64,000 nucleotides of DNA from Gerris lacustris (taxonomy: Eukaryota; Arthropoda; Insecta; Hemiptera; Gerridae): NCBI GenBank assembly GCA_951217055.1, contig OX578276.1, forward strand, positions 121,218,979 through 121,282,978, read 5' to 3'. Made by a program: the position numbers and the translations under genes. The notes beneath the pieces were generated by a model. It did not search any database, was not told the origin of the DNA, and saw only the letters and a program-made list of their open reading frames with translations. Shown one piece after another: positions 1 to 15,209 of this stretch. Position 1 is the stretch's first letter. Every line of letters begins with the position of its first letter.

Positions 1-288
1 GTATAATGCCTCGTTTACATTCTCGGAAGTGGGCCGAATTTCAACGAGGCATTAGAAATAGAACTTGACAGTACACTTAGTGTAGTGAGAACAACTAATG
101 TCAGATGGACAAAAAAATAGGTTGATATCCGATGGACAGGAAAAGAAGTAAGCAAGGGTGGACCAAGATTAGGATGAGACGAGGAGATGAGCATGTTTTG
201 ATGTGAAGGAGCTAGTTAGCCAAGGGTTGCACTTAACATTGACAGATTGTATAGTGGAAGAGGATGCTAGATAATTATCAGATATATA

Positions 289-1457
289 GAGTTTATCAGT
301 GGCGCACCCAGGATTTTTTTCTGGGGGGGCTAACCCAGACTCAAAGATGTACAAGTTGTGACCGGGGGGGGGGGGGGGGGGGGGTAAAAGTAGTAGTAGG
401 AATCTAGTACTTTCTACTCGAACGGGTAGGTTGAACCACTTGATCGAACCTAGCAATAATATAAATTAAAAAGTAAAAATTAAGTAGTAAAATTTAAATC
501 GTAACTTTCTTAATATTTCTATGAGCCAGTTTTAAAAAAATCTGTCCGAGACAACTGACGAAATTTCTCTTATACGTTATACAAATTTATATCATATTAC
601 TTAGTTCAGTGTTTTCCATTTACTAGTGTTCGAGTTTTCGTTGGTACATAATTATTAAAATCTAATATTTTATCAAAATTTATAATGAAAATAACTTCTC
701 CTCGAGAAAAAATCGGACCCAGCCTCTCTCCGACCGGGTTTAATGCTATATTCTCAGGAACTAGAATTTTCCCAGGTAAACGACTTATTATCGTTATAGA
801 TTCGTATTTAAATGGACTACATTTTAAAAATTTTTAATCAAAATCGTCGAAATCGTTTACGAGAAATAATGTTTTTCAAGTTTTTTCAGAGTTTTTGGGG
901 GTAGCACCCCTAAATTTGGAGCAAAAATAATTTCTCTATTTCAACTTGGTTGGGGTGTGATATATGTGTATATATACTAAATCTCGTCAAAATCGGCTCC
1001 GTAGTTTAGGCTCCACGCGTCTGCACACAAAACAGACATTTTTTAAAAAACACTTTTTTGAACTCAGGGGGACCTCAAAACGTGATGAAAATTCGATTTT
1101 GATGGATTTACAAAATCGAATTTGCGCGCCATCACAATACTTCTTCTTTATAATATGGGGAAGTAAAAAACTCATAATTTGTTTTCTCCCTGGATAAAAC
1201 AACAGGCATGACACCGCTCGCAATAATACTTTAATCTTATCATTCTTTCTATTCCTATGAAGGAAAAAAAAAAAATCTTTTAACTCAAACTTAAAATAAT
1301 AAAAATTTCATTTAATTTGTTTTTATTGATTGTCATTTTTTTATTATCTTTCTTTTCTACCGCAGCCCTAATATAAGTTGATCTAGGGGCCTCTGGGGGG
1401 GGGGCTTCAGCCCCTTCAGCCCCCCCCCCCCCCCGTGGGTGCACCACTGGAGTTTAT
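289..1457. mobile_element. hAT-like non-autonomous element 1 with 8-bp TSD
   Basis: The element runs from 297 to 1449. It starts CAGTGGCGCACCCA and ends with the near-complement TGGGTGCACCACTG. It is flanked on both sides by the perfect 8-bp direct repeat GAGTTTAT (289-296 and 1450-1457). An 8-bp TSD and CAG-type ends are the hallmark of hAT transposons. Both ends carry a G or C homopolymer just inside the terminal repeat. No transposase is visible, so it must have been moved in trans. The interior holds a copy of interspersed repeat family A. Confidence 0.85.
530..1190 (+). repeat. Interspersed repeat family A, copy 1
   Basis: The sequence aligns by eye with copies near 16730-17160 and, reversed, 20515-21125 and 61385-61680. 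Shared landmarks are a run ending in GAGACAACT, a segment 'gtgttttccatttact', a 'gtagcacccctaaatttgga' block and a terminal 'atcacaatacttctt' tail. The 3' half reads like the tail of a LINE (a 'caaaatcggctccgtagtt' type motif and a run of short A-rich words). It lies inside hAT element 1. Confidence 0.6.
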
Positions 1458-2331
1458 ACAAACTGGTTTGGTTCAAAACTAAGCAAATATTAATAATATG
1501 GTTATTTGCACGTCATATTTGGTTTTGATGAACAATCTTTTCTGTTATTTCAATTAGGACCAAATTATATAAATTGATATTTTTGTATAAAATTAATAAT
1601 ATTTAATACTTCATGGTAAATTTAGTGTTAGTTATCTAGTACGTAAGAGTGTAAATGTATTTATATTAATACCTCAAATAATTTGTAGCTGTACATTGTA
1701 CATGTAGCTCTTTAAAACCCAAAAAGATAAATCAACGGCTTCGGTCGATTTATTACTAACTAGCTAAAGTACCCGGCGTAGCCCAGGTATACACAAAAAT
1801 CACTACTTTGGTGAATGAAATAAAATAAAAAAGCATTATAACATTAGAAAATAAATATATAATGAATATTTGACCATAGCAATCATAAAATAATTTAATA
1901 ATTATCAGGTATGTGTTGCATCATAGTCCTAGTTGTTTGGACTTTCATGCCTACCTTCTTTTTGGAATGGACTTCCATCCTAATAATCTTCTAGAAATTT
2001 CAAGAGGTTTTTAAGCAAAACTTAACCACTTCTTTCTTCCCCCTCCCTATTTTGCCCTTAGGTCAATATCGAAAAAAATCTTGTTTATGTTCTGAGGAGT
2101 AACCTTTTCTAAAATTTAAACTTCCTTGTAAAAATGGTTCAAGATGGGCTCAATCAACCTCTTTTTAACTCCTCCTTTAGATAATACCTGGAGGGTCATA
2201 TTTTCAAAATTCTTCTAGTAACATTTTTATTTCATAATAAGAAACATATTTCTAAAATTCAAGTTCTAGACCAAATGGTTCTAAAAATATAGCCAACTAA
2301 GAAAAATTACGCACCATTCAAAAAAAATACC
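1458..2331. other. Intergenic AT-rich sequence, nothing recognised
   Basis: The stretch is low-complexity and AT-rich. It has no convincing reading frame on either strand and no terminal-repeat structure that I could pair. Confidence 0.5.
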
Positions 2332-2565
2332 GGCACTTCTTTAGAATGTTACTCCCCTTATAAAAAAAAACAAAGGGTAGTAACAATCTAAAGAAGGTGC
2401 ACAGAATGTTCTTCTTTAGACTGTTACTCCCCTTATAAAAAAAGTGTGATATTCCTTTGTACCAAAGGACATTAGACTAAACATCCCTTTGTCTTAGTTG
2501 TTATTTAGTCAAAATCATTTATATTCTAAAAAAATCACAGGGGAGTAACAATCTAAAGAAGTACT
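2332..2565 (+). mobile_element. Double-hairpin MITE family, copy 1
   Basis: One of three copies of about 233 bp in the window. It starts GGCACTTCTTTAGA-like and ends with the complement CTAAAGAAGTAC. It is built as a short hairpin (left third) followed by a longer hairpin. The pattern 'gttactcccctta' / 'ggggagtaacaatctaaag' recurs four times in alternating orientation. No coding capacity. The other copies are at 27931-28162 (inverted) and 55648-55880 (same orientation). Confidence 0.75.
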
Positions 2566-4199
<1,634 letters not shown>

Positions 4200-4358
4200 T
4201 TAACCCTGACAGTAACACGTTGTTTTTAGCGCCTTTTAAAACACCCTATAGGCTAAAAACGGCCTATAGGCCTTGAAAAATTAAAATCGACGAATAGGAG
4301 GGGGGGATTAAAGCAGATCGCGAGCTCGGGAGGTCCATGGTGTTACTGTCAGGGTTAA
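4200..4358. mobile_element. piggyBac-like MITE at a TTAA duplication
   Basis: A 151-bp element (4204-4354) starts CCCTGACAGTAACAC and ends with its exact complement GTGTTACTGTCAGGG. It is flanked on each side by TTAA (4200-4203 and 4355-4358). CCC-type ends inside a TTAA duplication are the signature of the piggyBac superfamily. An internal 'cctatagg' palindrome pair lies at about 4247-4270. No coding capacity. Confidence 0.85.
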
Positions 4359-4882
4359 AGTATATAAGAATTTCAAAGATTGTAATTTTGCAGAGGATGC
4401 AAAAAGAGATTTTATTAATTAAAGTAAAATTAAATTAAAATATCTAATACACATAAATATCTACACTTACACTTGATTACTTAAAACAAAATCAGAGTGG
4501 ATAATTGTTAATAAAAGTGTTGAACTTAACACACAGATGATGTTGAACTTAAGTGGGCACTTTATTATACTAGCTACTGTCGTTATTTGACTATATACTA
4601 CTAAAAATTTAATTATAAAATTTAACTATTTATTTACTAAATTTCATATAGTCGCATTACTTGATCAGTTCCACAGAACTACAATGCTCCTCTTTATTAT
4701 ATATATATAGTATGTCCACGCATGGAGTTGCCTATACGTGTAAATTCCGTAAATTCCAAAAAATTTAAATTATCGAAGAAAAGTCAACTCTTCATAAAAA
4801 GTCACTCTTCATAAAATCTCCTGCTTGTTCTTAAATGAAGATTTATATTTTCAATTTTTATAAGTTTTTGGTAGTATTCATA

Positions 4883-5913
4883 CTACGGAACAGGGCCGGA
4901 TATAGCTACCGCCAGCCCCCGCGGTGCGGGGGGGCCCACGGTCCGGAGGGGCCCAATCAGAGATGTTGAAAAAGGTTTTTTTTACCACAAAAAAGATAAG
5001 AAGGATATTGTGATCAGTAGCGTAGCTATGGGCCCAAATTGTGGGCACGTCCCCGGTTCTAGGGGGCCCACAAATAAAAAAAACATGGAACTACAATCTA
5101 TGTACCGCAATGTTGATAGGGGCCCCTTTAGAGTATAATTAAATCTAAACTGGAATTATACTCATATACCTTTGTCAGGGGGCCCCATTGAGTGCTGAAC
5201 GCAAACGTTCCTCTTTTCTTTGCTTATCATCTCAGCTTTTTGCTTATTCAATTTTTTTTTGGCGAGGGGCCCACTGCCCTAGGTACGCCAGTGATTGTGA
5301 TGAACTTAAAATTCTCCCCAACGTGTCATGAGTACGGAAGTTTGAATTTTTTTGTTTCATTTAGTTACTTATAGATTCTTAGTTTTTTGTGATTTTTTTA
5401 CCTTATTCATTATGGTCAATGCTAATTTAAAGGAGAGAAACTGACTGACAAATCATATTAACTGATATTAATACATTTTACATTTTTTACTTATAATGCA
5501 ATTTTTAAGCTTGCCAGCTACAAAAACTTAATTATTTGTGTTTTTTATCCCACCTTAGTGAAACTTCAAATTCGTCCCCCCGCGCCAAACCTCTTTTCCT
5601 GTAAGGGCAAATTGCCCTCAGAAATCCTTAAAACTCATATTTTTGCACTTAAATTTTAAAAAATCCTCCACAGGACCCCCAGCCGTTGTTTGGTCAAAGG
5701 GGTATAGATGCTAACTTGCCCTAGAGCCCGGAAATCCTCTCAACGGCCCTGATATATAATATATTTTAATGACCAATATATCGATGGTGTTGCGCCAAAA
5801 GGGCCAATCTGCATTTTGTATTTGAATTCTAAAACTTGAAAAGATATAATGAAAAATTGATATTTGTTTTCGCGGGGGGGCCCGAAAATTGAAAATCCGG
5901 CCCTGCTACGGAA
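4883..5913. mobile_element. hAT-like element 4, nested in the long-TIR element
   Basis: The element spans 4891-5905, starts CAGGGCCGGATAT and ends ATCCGGCCCTG. The 8-bp repeat CTACGGAA flanks it (4883-4890 and 5906-5913). Poly-G/GGGCCC blocks lie just inside both ends. It contains a second hAT insertion at 5015-5293. No transposase frame was found. Confidence 0.85.
5007..5301. mobile_element. hAT-like element 5, nested inside element 4
   Basis: A 279-bp element (5015-5293) begins CAGTAGCGTAGCTA and ends TAGGTACGCCAGTG. These are imperfect inverted repeats rich in GGGCCC. A perfect 8-bp TSD, ATTGTGAT, lies at 5007-5014 and 5294-5301. It is the innermost of three nested insertions, hence the youngest of the three. 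Confidence 0.8.
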
Positions 5914-5975
5914 CGTTTAAATTTTAATTAAAATCAAATTATAATTACTATTTTCAAAGGGAGACAGACAGAGCC

Positions 5976-6238
5976 TTATAAAAAGTCAAATTTGTCTGAT
6001 TTAAATACATGTGGGGTCGGTTTTTTTGCATTTTTTGGTAAAAAAAAACATGAAAGCTATTAAAGGAGAAATTAGTTAGGAAAATAAATAATATTTAAAT
6101 AATACATACGATTTTCTCTATAAATGCTTTCATATTGTTTTTATAAAAAAAAGCAATACCACAACTTTTAATGCACTCAATGAGACCTTTAAATAGACCC
6201 CACATGTATTTGAATCAAACAAATTTGACTTTTTATAA
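5976..6238. mobile_element. 263-bp MITE with 43-bp inverted repeats
   Basis: The arms at 5976-6018 and 6196-6238 are inverted copies with two mismatches. They start TTATAAAAAGTC and end GACTTTTTATAA. It lies within the right half of the long-TIR element. No TSD was unambiguous, so the superfamily is not assigned. Confidence 0.75.
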
Positions 6239-6548
6239 GTGGCAAGGGGGGGGGGGATTTAAAATTTTACCATCGACATTTTTAGCAAAAAATAAATTTG
6301 GTATAGTATCTAAAAGAAATTATAAATAATACTTTTTTCTTGAACAATCTAAATTTGGACCGGTTTCCTCTTGTACAATTTTGGAAAATTGTACTCTCTG
6401 GGTACAAGGTACATTTTGAACAAAAAGTAATACTATAAATCTTCATTTAAGAACAAGAAGGAGATTTTATAAAGAGTGACTTTTCTTCGATTTTTTTTTT
6501 TTTTTGGAATTTACACGTATAGGCAACTCCAACCGTGGACATACTGTA

Positions 6549-7138
6549 TATGACTTTGAGCCTCTCTAACTGTTTGGGGGATTACTGAGGGGGCTCAAAT
6601 TAAATAGAACATACACATAGTGCAATCTAGTGGTCAGCTCTAAAACTACACACAACTTCTGAAAAATGTATTATTAGAACCAACCAAAGTAACCTATGTG
6701 GTAAAACTGGACCAATAATCAACAATAATAAAAGTAATATAAATCATACTATAATCAATTTCGAAATTTCTACCACTTTAATTAATCTGTAACTTTAATC
6801 TTCTGGAAATAAGATGTACAGTTTAGTATAAGTTAGTTACCTACAATAATTTCAATTGTATATGTTTATTAAAAAATAAAAATCCATTGATAACAAGGCA
6901 TTGAATAAAGCAGGAGTACCTAATTTGGTAGGAAGGTTTCCGCAGCGTGGGATATCACAGTGATCTAGGTTTTCCTGTGAAAACCTAGATCCTAATTTAA
7001 CAGTTGCTTTGAGTTAACATCACAATGCTATATGCCCCTAAAGATCCTAATTAAAAAAAAAAAAAAAAACATTCGAAAACACAAAGCAACTCATCCCTAA
7101 TAATATTTTAAAAAATTATTAAAATTTGTAGAAGCTAT
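6549..7138. other. Intergenic, with a perfect 13-bp-stem hairpin
   Basis: No gene is recognised. A perfect hairpin lies at 6962-6991: GATCTAGGTTTTC, a 4-nt loop CTGT, then GAAAACCTAGATC. The remainder is AT-rich with an A homopolymer at about 7053-7070. Confidence 0.5.
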
Positions 7139-7522
7139 CCCAACAAAAACACTTATGTAAAAAAAAAAAAAGCCAAGTCTCACGTAAAAAGTTGTGAGAC
7201 CACAGGTATAGTCAAATTTCCCTCGTCCAAGTAAGTTCTACAAGGTCTGATTTCTCCAGTACAAGTAAATGATGTTTGTCTGTCCCCCCTCTCTATTCTT
7301 TGTCTCTCACAAACTCAAACATTTTCTTTCCCAAATTACTCTACACGTTTAAATGTTAAAACTTTTCTGACTTTGCAAATACGCAGCACTAACTTCTTAA
7401 ACTACAACAAATCAAATAATAAATTTTAATTTGATTGGAAAGGAAACTTGGCTACACCTCTATGATCTCACAACTTTTTACACGAGGCTTGGCATATTTT
7501 TTTACATTGTGTTTTTGTTGGG
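7139..7522. mobile_element. 384-bp MITE with about 60-bp inverted repeats
   Basis: It starts CCCAACAAAAACAC and ends GTGTTTTTGTTGGG. Matching inner blocks are 'aaaaagttgtgag' and 'ctcacaactttttac', and 'agccaagtctc' pairs with 'gaggcttgg'. AT flanks each end and could be a 2-bp TSD. No coding capacity. The superfamily is uncertain. Confidence 0.75.
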
Positions 7523-8929
7523 ATTTCACTTCTTTTCATAGGTAATTTTTCGTTTCTTAGCCTCTTGTTCTGGGTGTTCAAAGTGAACTAAATAATCATC
7601 TTGAACAATACTGTCGGTCTATAATGTCAAATCATTGTCAATCTCGCTTATTCCAATACAAAATTCTATTAATGAGAGTAAAATACTACTCTAACTTAAA
7701 ATTAATTTTACATATCTAAGTTGTCTAATCTTAAATAAGATAATAGCGAGGGGTCCAAAATGCCTTTAGATGGTTCCAGTAAAAGATGGTACAGCTGTAC
7801 TCTACTTGGCCGGGCACTGCAGTGCCCCCAGATAATGAGACCTCATTCATAATATTATAATAACATTAATTGATCTAAACAAATGGCAGCAAGCTAAATT
7901 TGTATTATGAAGGTAAAAAACAAATTATTGAGTTATTAGAACAATTTAAGCACTGAGTTAAGAGTAGCACGTTAAACAGACTACTCTTTACTTTCTCATA
8001 TCCGCAGTACCTAAATAAAAAGAGATGGTGTAAAATTCGATTTTGATAGATTAAATGGTTGATACCCCCTCAAAAACACTGAAAATTTAGTCCATTTAAA
8101 TATGAATCCTAATCCTATGTTGTTTTCCCGGAAAACAATATAGTTCCCAACTAGTTTAAAAATGTTTTAGGTATTGATATTGATAAAAAAAAAAATCTGA
8201 TTTCATTGAAAATCAAGAAGTTAACAACCACCTGTTAAACACTTTTTAAATATGTTTAAAAATATAACAATTAAATTAATAATTATGGGATTCAAATACA
8301 GCATCAATATCTAAATTTTTGAAGAGAAGTTTTTGATTTATTGGATCAATTTTTATCCTTTATTTTTTGAAAAGGGAGGACCATAAAGAAAAAATCAACA
8401 GAAGAAATAAAACAGGTAAGTTAGTGATAGGCATCTGATATAAGATAGAATATTAAGTAGGGGACTCTACTCTCACTAGTTAGACGTCTGATATTAGAAA
8501 CATTTAACAAATGTTCCATTTTTAATTTGGTAAGCCCTCATGGAATTAGTTATTTTAAATACTTATAGCACTTATGTGAAAACGATTGATTTAGTAAAAG
8601 CGTAATTTCCATACATGACCCATATAATTCTTAATAGTTGCGTGTAAAATTAGTAAGTTAGTAAAAAAAAAATAGAAAAAATGCATCCCATTGCTCACGA
8701 ATGAACCAGAATGCATGGCTTTCCATTGCTGAAATCTAACCAATAAGCTACATTATATTAACTATATAATTTCCCAGTCATAGTTTAAATTTAACTTACC
8801 TTCTAATCCTATCACAAATTTTGTTACTAGAAAACATTTCAAACTGGATTCTACAGGAAAAAAAGTTCTTAAAGTAAATTATATTTAAAATATAGATTAT
8901 AATGTACAGAGTAAAATAAAAAATAATTA
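7523..8929. other. Intergenic, with a fragment of repeat family A
   Basis: No gene is recognised. At about 8020-8160 a short stretch matches family A in reverse orientation ('tttagtccatttaaatatga', 'tttcccggaaaacaatatag'). The rest is AT-rich. Confidence 0.45.
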
Positions 8930-9185
8930 AACACAGAATTATCCCTTTTGCCTTGATACAACCATTTAACTCAGCGACCAGGCACCAAACAGCCGTTCTC
9001 CGGGCAATCACTCAACTGACGATATCCAAATTAGAGAGTGCCCGGACGCAATACTATCAAGTGGTTAGAACTTGAGAGGATTGCCCCAACTGGTAGTCAA
9101 TAGGGTTCATATTAGGACTTCCTAAGACTGCTGGTGGGAAATGAGTTACGCTGGCACCAAAAAACTCCATTTTTGTGAAAACTAT
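8930..9185 (-). pseudogene. Degraded mariner/IS630-type transposase C-terminus
   Basis: Read on the minus strand and allowing frame changes, the segment gives a peptide like 'SPNMNPIDYQL' at about 9080-9170. Further downstream comes 'TAVWCLVAELNGCIKAKG' (about 8935-9005). The first resembles the 'SPDLNPxDY' motif holding the last catalytic acidic residue of mariner-family transposases. The second resembles their C-terminal 'R L xx C I x A x G G' box. Stops and frameshifts interrupt it, so it is a relic. A decayed piece near 9490-9560 on the plus strand has a similar 'IKAK' ending. Confidence 0.45.
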
Positions 9186-9940
9186 ATTAAAACATGTGAT
9201 AAAATGATATTTGGAACCAATTGTCAAGTCTTTGAGAAATACTATTTAAACTTTAAGTCACTTAAATCAGTAAGATTATAGTCCCACTCACAAGGCCAGG
9301 TCAACTCAGCAATGGTTGCAAAGAAATTCTGAGATTATCTCCACTACAGACTGGCGTTAAACTATCGGAGGTGGTCATAACTGGACGAGATGCCTACCAT
9401 AGAGCAAACCTTAATTTGGATAGCCTAAAAACCCACTGGTCTTACAAATTATTGTGTGATTTCCTGAAGAAAAGCCATGATCTGCCATTAGGGTCCAGCC
9501 CCAAATATTAAATGCTGCATCAAGGCAAAAGATCATTTGGAATACTTATATTTTTTATATTACTTTATATAAACCTATATCTCAAATAAAATTTATTTTA
9601 AGGTCTCCATATGTTTTCTTGAAACAATTTTTGAGGCAAGGCTGGGTATAATATTCAAAAATGTATTACCTTTTTAAAACTAGGTGTGCAATGCAGTTGT
9701 CTGCTAGCAATATTGAGCTGAGCGTGCATTTTAATCTTAACCAATAAACATTTGTATTTATAAACAGCTGAAATCGGATCAAAAATAGAAAAATCTCTAT
9801 TTTGAATTAAAAAGCATTTTTTCCTGTTTTTCTACCCCCTCTCAAATGAAAATACGACAAAAGTGAACATAACAACAATAAATGTACCCGTAAAGAGCAT
9901 TCCAACGACAAGCATCATGAAGGGCATATATACTATTTTC
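9186..9940. other. Transposon-derived intergenic sequence, not classified
   Basis: Moderately complex sequence without an open frame. Parts look like decayed transposase flanks (see the adjoining mariner relic). No host gene is recognised. Confidence 0.35.
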
Positions 9941-10187
9941 ACTTTTGTACCCCGTACCCCTGTGTATGAATTTGGACCATTTCAGATTTATACCTTCCTG
10001 AGGTTGGTCACTATGACCGTGCCGAATTTCGTGCGGATCGGTTCAGCCGTTCAGGAGGAAACTTTTGTAACCCGTACCCGTACCCCTGTGTACCAATTTG
10101 GACCATTTAAGATTTATACCTTCCTGTGGTTAGTCACTATGACCGTGCCAAATTTTGTGCAGATCGGTTCAGCTGTTCAGGAGGAGT
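9941..10187 (+). repeat. Two-copy tandem repeat of about 120 bp, probable LINE tail
   Basis: Units at about 9941-10060 and 10061-10187 share 'gaccatttcagatttatacc', 'gtcactatgaccgtgcc' and 'gatcggttcag'. Both units stay open in one frame (the 129-codon frame at 9863-10252), but composition and repeat structure argue against a gene. The 'ccaaatttcgtgcagatcgg' type motif is common in 3' ends of RTE/CR1-like LINEs. Confidence 0.6.
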
Positions 10188-10760
10188 ATGCATCAGAAAA
10201 AATGCAAAGTGTAGCTTCGCTTCGCTCAGCTCAATTAAATAAAGCCTCTTAGATTTAGATACTAATGCTTCAAAAGAACATATTCTAACTATATTTCTGT
10301 ATATTTAGACATCTAACTTAATAAGAACACATCACATCTTAATGTGAGTATTTTGTATAAGTAAAGGAATGATATCAACTTTATTAGTCAAAGCAACTTT
10401 CAGCCTTCATAAGGCCATTGTCAGTGCTGAAATTTAAAAGGAATAGGTAAAGGAATTAAGTGAAAGGTGAGTCTACTTTATGTGATCGACATAATTTGTA
10501 TATAAGTAAGTAGACTCAAATCTTGAATAAAGCAAGTGATTGTATCAAAATTATATATTTTAACTTTCACTGTACTGATCTAAAGGGCAGATTTTAAAAC
10601 TTGAGGATTGAAAGGACTTTTGGTTATTATAATGATCCAGTTTTATCATTATAATGATACAAATTGTACTGCTGTCATGAATGAAGAATAATAAGTAAAA
10701 GTCATGTAATTATTTCTGCTTACTTCAGATTCTAAAGTTAGGTGCACATGATCCAACAGG
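10188..10760. other. Intergenic, nothing recognised
   Basis: AT-rich sequence without a supported reading frame. A 'cagccttcataaggcc' motif near 10400 resembles part of the foldback element at 53039-53504 but is too short to call. Confidence 0.4.
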
Positions 10761-10994
10761 CCTGATAGTTCAGAATGAACGGTCGTGCCTGTTTAGGCAT
10801 TGGCATCAGGCCTACAGACGGACAGTTTAGTCTTAACTGTCATGCCTGTTTAGGCCTACAGACGGACAGTTCAGTCTTAACTGTCATGCCTGTTTAGGCA
10901 TCAGGCCTAAAGACGGAAGGTTCAGTCTTGACTCTCATGCCTGTTTAGGCATCAGGCCTAAAGACGGAAGGTTCAGTCTTAACTGTCATGCCTG
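10761..10994 (+). repeat. Minisatellite, about 4.6 units of 44-52 bp
   Basis: Consecutive units begin at about 10761, 10811, 10855, 10906 and 10957. Each contains 'agacgga(c/a)', 'ttcagtctta', 'ctgtcatgcctgtttagg' and, in most, 'catcagg'. Units 3 and 4 share derived changes (CCTAAAG, GGAAGG), showing stepwise duplication. Locally richer in GC than its surroundings. Confidence 0.85.
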
Positions 10995-13773
<2,779 letters not shown>

Positions 13774-13825
13774 GAAGTTTTCCTCTTTTTTTCCGCCCTA
13801 GGGCGGTAAAAAAGAGGAAAACTTC
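13774..13825. repeat. 52-bp near-perfect palindrome
   Basis: GAAGTTTTCCTC, a T run and CCGCCCTA form one arm; GGGCGG, an A run and GAGGAAAACTTC form the other. The 25-bp arms have one mismatch and almost no loop. It could be abutted transposon ends or a foldback core. Confidence 0.85.
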
Positions 13826-13855
13826 AGAATTATAACTTATATTATATAATTTTAA

Positions 13856-15092
13856 GGTCAATTTTTATTATTTTTTTAAGATCGCATACAAAGGTATGCT
13901 ATGAGGAAAGCCTCATAAAAACACTTATTGCTCCAAAAGTATAAAACCTAAAACAAAATTTTTAATTTCGTTGTAAAGCTGACAAAATTTCCTACAAGAA
14001 AAGTGTAATATTAATGTTAATGCCCTCAAATTACATGTCAAAAAATGTATACAAATCTTATTTTTTAAAACAAAATTAAAAAATACATTTTTTTGTGGTT
14101 CCATAACTTGGTAGAGAACAGAGCTTAAACTTGTCGGACTTCCTTATTTACCAACGTTTCGATTAATATTAATATTATTACCCATTCGCTACCACAGCGA
14201 CTTGATTTTTTTTTTAATAAATGGTATTATTATTATTATTATTACTCATTCATAAGGCGGAATTTTTAGTAAACTTTGCTGAAAGTATAAAAGAAACGTG
14301 TTTATTGTTGTTATTGTTGACATGTAGGTGAGTATACTAAACCAATCTTGCTTCTTTTAATTATTAGTTACTCTCCTGTAAGCTGTAAGTTAACAATAAC
14401 AATAGCAACAATAAACACGTTTCTTTTTTACTTTAAGCGAAGTTTACTAATTTACTATAATTTTACTAGTTTTCCGCCTTATGAATGGGTAATAATAAAT
14501 ATTGATCGAAACTTTAGTAAATAAGGAAGTTTTTCCTGAACAAGTTTAAGCACTGTTCTCTACCAAGTTATGGAACAACAAACAAATGTATTTTTTAATT
14601 TAAAAAAAAGAAAAAGTGTATAATTTTTTTGTCATGTAATTTGAGGGCGCGAAAATTAATATTATACTTTTCTTGTAAGAAATTTTGTCAGCTTTACAAC
14701 GTGAACAATTTTTTTTTGTTTGTTGTACTAATTTTTTTGTTGTAGCCTGGAGAAGCCATAATCTGATGGCGTAATGTAGGAGTTTCAAAATAAAGAGGAA
14801 GTTCCGCTGTTTTATTTATTATATTTAATATATAATTTTATTAAAAGGAAAAAAAAAACCCTAAAAAGGCCAATTTCAAAAAAGAAAATTAATCTACAAA
14901 AATTATAAAGAAGGGTGCAAAAAAAGATTATTTTTAATAAGAAAATAAGGAGGAAACATTTTTTTTTTTTTGTTTTAGCTTTTATACTTTTGGAGCTGGA
15001 GCAATAAGTGTTTTTATGAGTAAAGGTAAGCGATCTTAAAAAAATAACAAACAAGAAAGCAAGCTAATAAAAACGTAGTAAAAATTGACCTA
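13856..15092. mobile_element. Large foldback element (about 1.24 kb)
   Basis: Long imperfect inverted repeats (about 13856-14321 and 14389-15092) surround a 67-bp centre. Paired landmarks are GGTCAATTTTTA with TAAAAATTGACC, 'aagatcgc' with 'gcgatctt', 'cttattgctccaaaag' with 'cttttggagctggagcaata', and 'agaaacgtgtttattgttg' with 'caacaataaacacgtttct'. The right arm carries extra sequence of about 230 bp (near 14725-14960) missing from the left. No coding sequence. Confidence 0.75.
14875..15003 (+). repeat. 129-bp duplicated segment, copy 1
   Basis: Nearly identical to 16238-16365; only a one-base difference in a T run was noticed. It lies in the right arm of the foldback element and mostly in the sequence absent from the left arm. 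It contains 'ttggagctggagca' at its right end. Confidence 0.85.
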
Positions 15093-15209
15093 GTGGGAAA
15101 ACGGTTAAGAATAGGCCCATGGTTTATATGATTTTGTTTGTAGCCAATGAGGTTTAGAATCACCCTATTTATTTTTGTACATATATCGCCAATCACCCTG
15201 TATATTACT

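Larger units (their letters stand above)
4706..6548. mobile_element. Long-TIR non-autonomous element with TA ends (Tc1/mariner type)
   Basis: The terminal inverted repeats are roughly 130 bp. The left arm (4708 to about 4850) begins TAGTATGTCCACG and the right arm (about 6426-6546) ends CGTGGACATACTG. Both are flanked by TA. Within the arms 'gttgcctatacgtgtaaatt' and 'taaatgaagatttata' pair exactly. The interior was invaded by a hAT element (4891-5905) and a separate MITE (5976-6238), so the original element was only about 0.55 kb. Confidence 0.8.

Noticed and set aside
4706..6548. LTR retrotransposon
   Set aside because: The ends are inverted, not direct, repeats with a TA duplication, and no gag-pol frame is present.
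9863..10252. 129-codon plus-strand frame as a gene
   Set aside because: It is a two-copy tandem DNA repeat with transposon-tail composition; the open frame is a by-product.
10761..10994. CRISPR-like array
   Set aside because: Units are contiguous tandem repeats without unique spacers, in an animal genome.
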